A stretch of DNA of 35,048 nucleotides from Acidimicrobiales bacterium (GTDB lineage Bacteria; Actinomycetota; Acidimicrobiia; Acidimicrobiales; Iamiaceae), in NCBI GenBank assembly GCA_020439525.1, contig JAGQSL010000056.1, forward strand, positions 1 to 35,048. The letters run 5' to 3'. Below, one piece after another: positions 7,303 through 13,929 of this stretch (position 1 is its first letter; every line of letters starts with the position of its first letter). The notes beneath the pieces were generated by a model. That model was given only the letters and a program-made list of their open reading frames with translations. It made no database searches and was not told where the DNA came from. The translations under genes and the position numbers were made by a program.

Positions 7303-8604
7303 ATGACGATCTCCGTGTTCCTGGCCGACGACAACCTGATCGTTCGAGAGGGCGTCCGGGCCCTGCTCGAGCTCGAAGACGACTTCGAGGTGCTCGGCCA
7401 CGCCGCCGACCACGACGAGCTCGTGGCGGGGGCAGACGAGACGCAGCCGCAGGTGATCGTGACCGACATCCGGATGCCGCCCACGTTCTCCCGGGAGGGG
7501 ATCGAGGCGGCGAAGGAGGTCCGCAAGCGCCACCCGGGCACCGGCGTGGTGATCCTCTCGCAGTTCGACGACCCCGACTACGCCGTCTCGCTGCTCTCGG
7601 AGGGGGCGGCGGGGTACGCCTACCTCCTCAAGGACCGGGTGGGAGAGGGCGACCAGCTGGCCCGGGCGGTGCGCGAGGTCGCCTCCGGCGGCTCCATGCT
7701 CGATCCGACCATCGTGGCGGCGCTGACCGCCCCGGCCCGGGCCGACTCGACGCTCTCGGCCGCCGAGGAGGACCTCCTCCAGCAGATCGCGCAGGGCCGG
7801 TCGATCAAGGCGATCGCCGTGGCCCGCAAGACGACCCCCGCCGACGTCAACGCGTCGATCGAGGCCCTCTTCGCCACGCTCGCCGAAGGGCTGACGGCAG
7901 GACGGTCCGACAGCCTCGATCGCCTCAAGCTGCTGCAGCAGGCGATCGTCGATCGCAAGGAGCAGGGGGAGTCGCTCACCCGGTTCCTGCCCGGCGGCGT
8001 CGCCACCCAGGTCCTCGAGCAGGGTCGCCGGCCGGGCGACACCGAGGAGCTGACCTGCACGGTGCTGATGTCGGACATCCGGGGCTACACGACGATCGCC
8101 GAGCACGCCGACCCGAGCTCGCTCGCTGGTCAGCTCCACGCCCACCGCGCCGCCATGAACCGGGCGATCCTCGACCGGAACGGCACCGTGATGCAGTTCG
8201 TCGGCGATGCCGTGATGGCGGTGTTCGGGGCCCCGGTGGCCTCCGACGACCACGCCGAGCGAGCCGTCGCCGCCGCGGTCGCCATGCACGAGGCGCAGCG
8301 CCAGCTGAACGCGCAGTGGGCGCCCGACCGGCCGGCGTTCCAGCTCGGCATCGGGCTGTCGACCGGGCCGGTGGCGGCGGCGCTGCTGGGCTCGGAGGAG
8401 CGCTTGGAGTACACGGTGGTCGGCGACACGGTGAACCTGACCCAGCGCCTGCAGCAGTGGGCCGAGCCCGGCGAGACCGTGCTCAGCGAGGCGACGTGGG
8501 CGGCCCTCGCCGAGCGGCCGGCGGCCGACGAGCTCGAGCCGGCGATGGTCAAGGGCCGCGACACCGCCGTGGGCGCCCACCGGTTCCCGCCGAGGGCGAC
8601 GTGA
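7303..8604 (+). CDS. Response-regulator receiver fused to a class III adenylate/guanylate cyclase
   Basis: A 433-residue protein from ATG 7303. Residues 1-125 are a NarL-type receiver with the acidic pocket (ADD, 8-10), phospho-acceptor Asp55 (VTDIRMPP) and Lys110. Residues ~148-195 resemble a LuxR helix-turn-helix that has lost its conserved features. Residues ~245-430 are a class III cyclase with metal aspartates Asp258 (LMSDIRGYTT) and Asp302 (FVGDAVMAVFGAP), and Asn378 and Arg382 for the transition state (VGDTVNLTQRL). The substrate-specifying Lys is replaced by Gln298, so the cyclised nucleotide is uncertain. Its stop overlaps the next kinase start by GTGA. Phosphorylation probably controls cyclic nucleotide output; this is inferred from architecture. 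Confidence 0.93.
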   Translation: MTISVFLADDNLIVREGVRALLELEDDFEVLGHAADHDELVAGADETQPQVIVTDIRMPPTFSREGIEAAKEVRKRHPGTGVVILSQFDDPDYAVSLLSEGAAGYAYLLKDRVGEGDQLARAVREVASGGSMLDPTIVAALTAPARADSTLSAAEEDLLQQIAQGRSIKAIAVARKTTPADVNASIEALFATLAEGLTAGRSDSLDRLKLLQQAIVDRKEQGESLTRFLPGGVATQVLEQGRRPGDTEELTCTVLMSDIRGYTTIAEHADPSSLAGQLHAHRAAMNRAILDRNGTVMQFVGDAVMAVFGAPVASDDHAERAVAAAVAMHEAQRQLNAQWAPDRPAFQLGIGLSTGPVAAALLGSEERLEYTVVGDTVNLTQRLQQWAEPGETVLSEATWAALAERPAADELEPAMVKGRDTAVGAHRFPPRAT

Positions 8605-10724
8605 ACCTCACCGACGAGCTCCGGGTCCGCGTCGGACGGACCCTCGCGGCCGCCGCGATCCTGCTCGCCGTCGGGGGCCTGGTGGTCGTGGCCGCGCTCG
8701 GGGAGTGGAAGCTCGCCTGGGACACGCTCGCGCCCGTCAACGCGACCATGGGGGTGGGCTTCGGTGCCCTGGCCTGGACGGTGCTGCCGCGCCAGCCCCG
8801 CAACAGCTCGGTCTGGGCGTACGCGTGGGCGGCCTTCTTCGGCGGCCTCTACGCCACGGTCACCGCGGTGCTGGTCCTGTCGACCACCGATGCCATGCGC
8901 AACGGCCCCACCGCCACGTTCGTCCCGGCCGATCTCCCCGCCCCGGCCGGGGTCGCCATCGGGGTCCTGATCACGATCTGGCTCCCGGCGGTCTTCCTGC
9001 CGCTCACCCTGGGCCTGGTCCTCTTCCCCGACGGCCACCTCCCGTCGCGTCGGTGGCGGTGGGTCGTCCGGTACCAGGCGACGACGATGGTCGTGGCCGT
9101 GGTCTCGAGCCTCATCTACTACAACCGGTGGTGCACCACGGAGGTCACCGCCGTGGCCGACACCGGCACCCCGCTGGGCCTCACGGTGAACGTGAGCATC
9201 ATCCTCGCCCAGCTCGGGGCGATCCCGGGGTTCGCCTCGCTCGTCGTGCGCTACCGGACCAGCGACGCCACCGTCCGCCGCCAGGTCCGCTGGATCGCGT
9301 CCGGTGGCGCGGTCGCCGTCGTCGGCTCGCTCATCTTCGTGCTGATCGACAACGGCGTCGCCGGCGACAGCCCGGGCACGACCTTCGAGAACCTCTTCAA
9401 CCTGATCCCCCTGATCGTCCTCATCGCGTCGTTCTGGGTGGCCATCACCCGGTATCGGCTCTACGAGATCGACGCCATCATCTCGAAGTCGGTCGCCTAC
9501 CTCGGCCTGGCCGCGGTCATCGCCGCGCTCTACGCCGCCGTGGTGATCGCCCCGCTGGTGGTCATCGGGGGCACCGGCGACGGCGGGCCGGGCTTGGCCC
9601 TGCCGATCGTCGCTGCCGCGGTCGTCGCCCTCGTGTTCGAGCCCGTCCGCGCCCGCATGCAGCGGTGGGCGAACCGGCTGGTGTACGGCAGCCGGGCCAC
9701 GCCCTACGAGGTGCTCTCCAAGGTGACGTCCAGCCTCTCGGACGACACCGCCGATGACGGCACCGACGGCCTCGCCCGGCTCCTGGCCCAGGGGACCGGG
9801 GCCAGCCGTGCGGTGGTGTGGCTCCTCCACGGCGGCGTGCTCCACCCGGCGGGCGCGTGGGCCACCGACGGGCCCGCGGCGCTCGAGCCCCTGGCCGTTC
9901 ACGCGCTGATCGACGACGAGCTCCACGAGTCCCGGCCGGTCCACCACCTCGACGAGCAGATCGGTGCGCTCAGCATCGCCAAGCCGCCGAGCGACCCGAT
10001 CACCCCGGCCGACCGCGAGCTGCTGACCGACGTCGCGGCGGGCGCCGGGCTCCGGTTGCGCAACATCAGCCTGAACCGCGAGCTCGAGCGGCGGGCGCTC
10101 GAGGTGCGGGCGTCGCGCCAGCGCCTGATCGCCGCCCAGGACGCCGAGCGCCACCGCCTCGAGCGCGACCTGCACGATGGCGCCCAGCAGCAGGTCGTGG
10201 CGTTGAAGGTCAAGCTCGGGATCGTCAAGACCATCGCCGAGCGCGAGGGTGCCGACCAGATCGCCACGCTCGCCGTGGGCCTGGCCGACGAGACCCAGCA
10301 AGCGGTGGACGCGCTGCGGGCGGTCGCCCACGGCATCTACCCACCGCTGCTCGAGTCCGAGGGGCTGGCCACCGCGGTCCGGGCCATCGAGCGGACGGCG
10401 TCGATCCCGCTCGCCGTCGACGTGGGCGGCGTGGGTCGCTACGAGCGCCACGTCGAGGAGACGGTCTACTTCTGCGTGCTCGAGACGCTCGAGCGGGCCC
10501 GCATGGCCGGGGCGACCGACATCGGGGTCGCCATCGCCGACCACGACGGCGCGCTGGTGACCACCGTCGACGCCACGCGGCTGGTGGCGGCGCTCGACCT
10601 GACCGCCATCGCGGACCGGCTCGATGCTGCGCTCGGGACGCTCGTGGTCACGCCCCAGGCGGGGACCGGCACCCGCATCACCGCCTCGGTGCCGGCCACG
10701 GCCCTGGCCGGGGACCCCGCATGA
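8601..10724 (+). CDS. Membrane histidine kinase with intact phospho-acceptor His but degenerate ATP-binding domain
   Basis: A 707-residue protein from GTG 8601, overlapping the cyclase gene by 4 bp. Residues ~13-348 hold about nine or ten hydrophobic segments, ending with the RYRLYEIDAIISKSVAYL element typical of an actinobacterial kinase family. A GAF-like domain spans ~386-490, and a dimerisation/phospho-acceptor helix of HisKA_3 type has His525 (LERDLHDGAQQQ). The following HATPase-like region lacks the needed motifs. The N-box Asn is Arg632 (VLETLERARMAG), no DxGxG G1 motif exists, and the lid reads LTAIADRL without glycines. It should accept phosphate but not use ATP. The neighbour at 10721 has the complementary defects. 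The gene ends with an ATGA overlap into it. Confidence 0.93.
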   Translation: MNLTDELRVRVGRTLAAAAILLAVGGLVVVAALGEWKLAWDTLAPVNATMGVGFGALAWTVLPRQPRNSSVWAYAWAAFFGGLYATVTAVLVLSTTDAMRNGPTATFVPADLPAPAGVAIGVLITIWLPAVFLPLTLGLVLFPDGHLPSRRWRWVVRYQATTMVVAVVSSLIYYNRWCTTEVTAVADTGTPLGLTVNVSIILAQLGAIPGFASLVVRYRTSDATVRRQVRWIASGGAVAVVGSLIFVLIDNGVAGDSPGTTFENLFNLIPLIVLIASFWVAITRYRLYEIDAIISKSVAYLGLAAVIAALYAAVVIAPLVVIGGTGDGGPGLALPIVAAAVVALVFEPVRARMQRWANRLVYGSRATPYEVLSKVTSSLSDDTADDGTDGLARLLAQGTGASRAVVWLLHGGVLHPAGAWATDGPAALEPLAVHALIDDELHESRPVHHLDEQIGALSIAKPPSDPITPADRELLTDVAAGAGLRLRNISLNRELERRALEVRASRQRLIAAQDAERHRLERDLHDGAQQQVVALKVKLGIVKTIAEREGADQIATLAVGLADETQQAVDALRAVAHGIYPPLLESEGLATAVRAIERTASIPLAVDVGGVGRYERHVEETVYFCVLETLERARMAGATDIGVAIADHDGALVTTVDATRLVAALDLTAIADRLDAALGTLVVTPQAGTGTRITASVPATALAGDPA

Positions 10725-12784
10725 GCACGACGCCCCGGACGCGCAACGCCCTGCTGGCGCTGGCCTGGGTGATCGGCTTGGGCGCCTACGCAGCGATGCT
10801 GGCGCAGACGCTCGGCTTCGAGGTGGTGGCGCTGGGCAACGTGGCCTTCCTGGCCATCGGGACGCTCATCGTGGTGCGTCGGCCGGGCAACGTGATCGGG
10901 CCGATCCTGGTGGGCCTCGGCGCCGTGTACCTGGTGCTGATCTCGGCCGACGTCACGAGCGAGACGCTCGCGGACGGTGGCCACCTCGAGGCCGCCGGCT
11001 GGGTCGCGCTCTTGGCCAGTGTCGCCTTCGTGCCGGCCATCTGGTGCAACAACGTCGTCTTGTGGCTGGTCTTCCCCGACGGCCGCACCGAGTCGCGCGG
11101 GGCGCGCCGCTTCCTGCGGCTGAGCGGGGTCTACGCGCTGGTGGTGACGGTGCTGACGGCGTTCGCCGAGCCGAACGTGCTCGGCCCCGGGGCGCTGACC
11201 CAACCCCATCCGTTCGTCGACGCGTCGACGGCCGAGTCGGTGCTGGATGTCGTGAGCGGGCTGACCGCGATGCTGTTCCTGATGGGCCTGGTCGCCGCCG
11301 GGATGCTCGTCGTCCGGGGTCGGCGCAGCGGCCCGATCGAGCGTCGCCAGATCTCCTGGGTCGCCTTCGGGGTGATCATCAACATCGCCTTGACCCTCGT
11401 GAACGCCTTCTTCCACCCGCTGGGATCCGAGGCCCAGCGGGCCTTCCTCGTCCTCGACACCCTGGCGGGGATCGTCGTCGTGGCGGCGTTCGGCGTGGCC
11501 ATCTTGCGGTACCGGCTCTACGAGATCGACCGGATCATCAGCCGCTCGGTCACCTACGGCGCCCTCGCCGCGTTCATCGGCGGGGTCTACATCGCCATCG
11601 TCGTCGGGGTCGGCGATCTGCTCGGCGGCGAGGCCGGCTTCGGGCTGTCGATCGCGGCGACCGTGGTGGTGGCGCTGGCCTTCCAGCCGGTCCGCCGGAA
11701 GGTGGCGACCGCGGCCAACCGGCTCGTCTACGGCGAGCGGGCCACGCCCCACGAGATCCTCGTCCGGTTCTCGCACCGCTCCTCGGAGCTCGCCGACGAG
11801 GAGCTGATGGAGCGGATCCCGCAGCTGATCGCCGATGGCACCGGGGCCACGGCGGCCTCCCTGTGGGTCCGCTCCGGCGACGGGTTCCGGACGGTGTCGT
11901 CGTGGCCGGCCGGCATCGAGCCCCGGCGGGTCGGCGGCGCCGACGGGTTCGACGACCCGGAGGCCGACCGCTCGCTGCCGGTGTTCCACGACGGCGAGCT
12001 GCTCGGCGGCCTGTCGCTGGTCAAGGAGCCGGGCGAGGCGCTGACCCCCGACGAGGAGGAGGTCGTCGCCGACCTCGCCGCCGGGCTGGGCCTGGCGCTG
12101 CGCAACGCTCGGCTCACCGGCCAGCTGCGCCGGCAGGTCGCGGAGCTGGAGGCGTCGCGCGAGCGCGTGCTGGCGGCGGCCGATGCGGCCCGGCGAGAGC
12201 TGGAGCACACGCTCGACAGCGGACCGCAGCAGCAGCTGGTGGCGCTGAAGGTGAAGCTGGGGCCCACCCGCAAGCGGGCCGAGCGCCTGGGTGCCACCAA
12301 GACGGCCGACCTCCTCGCCCAGCTCGAGCAGCAGGCCGGCGACGCGATCCGCGCCGTCCGCGACTTCGCCGGGGGCATCTACCCGCCGCTGCTCGAGGCG
12401 GAGGGCCTCGTGGTGGCCATCGGCCAGCAGGCGCGGCAGTCGGCGCTCCCGGTGTCGGTGCACGGTGACGGCCTCGGTCGGTACGGCCGCGAGGTGGAGG
12501 CCGCCGTGTACTTCGCCGTCCTCGAGGCGCTCCAGAACGCCGCCAAGTACGCCGAGGCGAGCTCGGCCACGGTCTCGCTCGGCGCCGGCGACGGGTCGCT
12601 GAGGTTCGAGGTGCGCGACGACGGCTGCGGCTTCGACCCGGCGACGGTCGCCCCTGGGGCGGGGCTCACGAGCATCGGCGATCGGCTCGACACGGTCGGC
12701 GGTTCGGTGCGCCTCGACTCGAGCCCGGGGCGGGGGACCAGCGTGATCGGCACCGTCCCGATCGACGAGATGGCGCGGGCCTGA
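10721..12784 (+). CDS. Membrane histidine kinase with intact ATPase domain but phospho-acceptor His replaced by Asp
   Basis: A 687-residue protein from ATG 10721, overlapping the previous stop (ATGA). It is a paralogue of its upstream neighbour: about nine hydrophobic segments in the first ~325 residues, the LRYRLYEIDRIISRSVTYG element (~262-280), a GAF-like domain (~355-460) and a HisKA_3-type helix. At the phospho-acceptor position it reads LEHTLDSGPQQQ, so Asp499 stands where LHDGAQQQ has His. His496 lies three residues earlier and is out of register. The HATPase domain is complete: N-box LEALQNAAKYA (Asn606), G1 DDGCGFD (633-639) and G2 GAGLTSIGDRL (646-656). It should bind ATP but not autophosphorylate in the usual way. 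It most likely phosphorylates His525 of the partner kinase in trans; this is inference. Confidence 0.93.
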   Translation: MSTTPRTRNALLALAWVIGLGAYAAMLAQTLGFEVVALGNVAFLAIGTLIVVRRPGNVIGPILVGLGAVYLVLISADVTSETLADGGHLEAAGWVALLASVAFVPAIWCNNVVLWLVFPDGRTESRGARRFLRLSGVYALVVTVLTAFAEPNVLGPGALTQPHPFVDASTAESVLDVVSGLTAMLFLMGLVAAGMLVVRGRRSGPIERRQISWVAFGVIINIALTLVNAFFHPLGSEAQRAFLVLDTLAGIVVVAAFGVAILRYRLYEIDRIISRSVTYGALAAFIGGVYIAIVVGVGDLLGGEAGFGLSIAATVVVALAFQPVRRKVATAANRLVYGERATPHEILVRFSHRSSELADEELMERIPQLIADGTGATAASLWVRSGDGFRTVSSWPAGIEPRRVGGADGFDDPEADRSLPVFHDGELLGGLSLVKEPGEALTPDEEEVVADLAAGLGLALRNARLTGQLRRQVAELEASRERVLAAADAARRELEHTLDSGPQQQLVALKVKLGPTRKRAERLGATKTADLLAQLEQQAGDAIRAVRDFAGGIYPPLLEAEGLVVAIGQQARQSALPVSVHGDGLGRYGREVEAAVYFAVLEALQNAAKYAEASSATVSLGAGDGSLRFEVRDDGCGFDPATVAPGAGLTSIGDRLDTVGGSVRLDSSPGRGTSVIGTVPIDEMARA

Positions 12785-12791
12785 GGGCTCG

Positions 12792-13169
12792 TCAGCGGGC
12801 GAGGATGGCGGCCCAGACCTCTTCGAGCTCGTCCATGCCGAACGACGACTTCGGGAGGAAGCGGAAGGCGCCGGCCTCGACCGCGAGCTCGTCGTAGCGG
12901 CCGCCCTCGTGGGTCGACAGGACGAGGACCTCGGGCGGCTGGTCGAGGGCGGCGATGCGGCGGGTCGCCTCGATGCCGTCGATGCCGGGCATCTGCACGT
13001 CCATCAGGACCAGGTCGGGCTTCAGCGATGCCGCCAGCTCCACGCCGCGCTCGCCGTCCTCGGCCTCGCCGACCACCTCGAACCCGTCGGTCATCTCCAC
13101 GACCATCTTCGATGCCTCCCGGAAGGGCGGCTGGTCGTCGACGATCAGGACTCGGACATCTGCCACCAC
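12792..13169 (-). CDS. Single-domain response regulator (stand-alone receiver)
   Basis: A 125-residue protein from GTG 13169 (a second GTG follows at 13166). It is a complete receiver: acidic pair in LIVDDQPP (11-12), phospho-acceptor Asp57 (LVLMDVQMPGIDG), Thr/Ser switch region LVLSTHEGG and Lys107 (RFLPKSS). There is no output domain. It could pass phosphate onward, compete for the kinase or act by protein contact, as CheY-like receivers do. The stop lies 7 bp from the convergent kinase stop. It follows the NarL-type regulator on the same strand with a 63 bp gap that carries a motif shared with the cyclase-operon promoter, so it may have its own promoter. Confidence 0.92.
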   Translation of the reverse strand: MVADVRVLIVDDQPPFREASKMVVEMTDGFEVVGEAEDGERGVELAASLKPDLVLMDVQMPGIDGIEATRRIAALDQPPEVLVLSTHEGGRYDELAVEAGAFRFLPKSSFGMDELEEVWAAILAR

Positions 13170-13203
13170 GCCATCATCGCCCGTCGCCGGGCCGTCGCCC
13201 AGC

Positions 13204-13219
13204 GGGTGGACCCCACTCC
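13204..13219. promoter_or_regulatory. Second copy of the 16 bp motif, upstream of the single-domain receiver
   Basis: GGGTGGACCCCACTCC on the plus strand, with an internal GGGT-GG-ACCC dyad. It shares 13 of 16 bases with 7207-7222, including the run GACCCCAC. It sits in the 63 bp gap between two regulator genes, 34 bp before GTG 13169, where an operator would be expected. GC-rich background makes chance similarity possible. Confidence 0.33.
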
Positions 13220-13232
13220 GAGGGGGGTGCTG

Positions 13233-13907
13233 TCACGGTGGGGCGGGGAGGGCGCCGAGGTAGACGAGCACGGCGCGCACCCGCCGGTGGACGTCGTCGG
13301 TCTCGGGGAGGTCGAGCTTGGTGAAGATCGATCCGATGTGCTTCTCGGCCGAGCGGGCGGAGATGAACAGGGCCTCGCCGATCGCCGCGTTGCTCCCGCC
13401 CTTGGCCATCTCGGCCAGGACCTCGCGCTCGCGGTCGGTGAGGCGGTCGAGCACCGAGGGCTCGGCCTGCGAGCGGCCCTCGATCAGGGCGTCGACCACC
13501 TTCGGGTCGAGCACCGATCCGCCGTCCGCCACGCGCCGGATGGCCGCGGCGAGCTCGGCGATGTCGCCCACCCGCTCCTTCAGCAGGTAGGCCCGGCCGT
13601 CCGATCCGGCGGCGAACAGCCGCACCGCGTAGTCGGGCTCGACGTACTGGCTGAGGACGACCACGCCCATCTCCGGGTGCGTGGTGCGGATCTCCACGGC
13701 GGCGCGGATGCCCTCGTCGGACTGGGTGGGCGGCATGCGGATGTCGGTGAGGACCACGTCGGGCCGGTGCTCGTCGACCGCGTCGATCAGCTCGCCGTAG
13801 CTCCCGACCGCCGCCACCAGCTCGAGGCCGTCGTCGAGGGACAGCGACGACGTGATGCCCTCCCGCATGAGGTAGCTGTCCTCGGCGAGGACGACACGGA
13901 GGACCAC
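13233..13907 (-). CDS. NarL/FixJ-family response regulator with LuxR-type DNA-binding domain
   Basis: A 224-residue protein from GTG 13907. The receiver domain (1-125) has the acidic pocket at AED (8-10), Asp55 in VLTDIRMPP and Lys110 in AYLLKERVG. A linker leads to a LuxR helix-turn-helix (~155-205): LTDREREVLAEMAKGGSNAA, then RSAEKHIGSIFTKLDL. The receiver is closely similar to that of the cyclase fusion at 7303 (both have TDIRMPPT and DPDYAV/EPDYAV stretches), so the two are paralogues. It is the obvious DNA-binding output for the kinases at 8601-12784. It lies 22 bp after the large LuxR gene on the same strand and may share its transcript. Confidence 0.94.
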   Translation of the reverse strand: MVLRVVLAEDSYLMREGITSSLSLDDGLELVAAVGSYGELIDAVDEHRPDVVLTDIRMPPTQSDEGIRAAVEIRTTHPEMGVVVLSQYVEPDYAVRLFAAGSDGRAYLLKERVGDIAELAAAIRRVADGGSVLDPKVVDALIEGRSQAEPSVLDRLTDREREVLAEMAKGGSNAAIGEALFISARSAEKHIGSIFTKLDLPETDDVHRRVRAVLVYLGALPAPP

Positions 13908-13929
13908 GTCGGGATGGTACCCGGGCGGT

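Noticed and set aside
12206-12208. His496 of the second kinase as the phospho-acceptor
   Set aside because: It is three residues before the aligned position and sits in LEHTLDSG, where the H-box is otherwise anchored by the following Gln run. It is kept as a caveat, not as the main reading.
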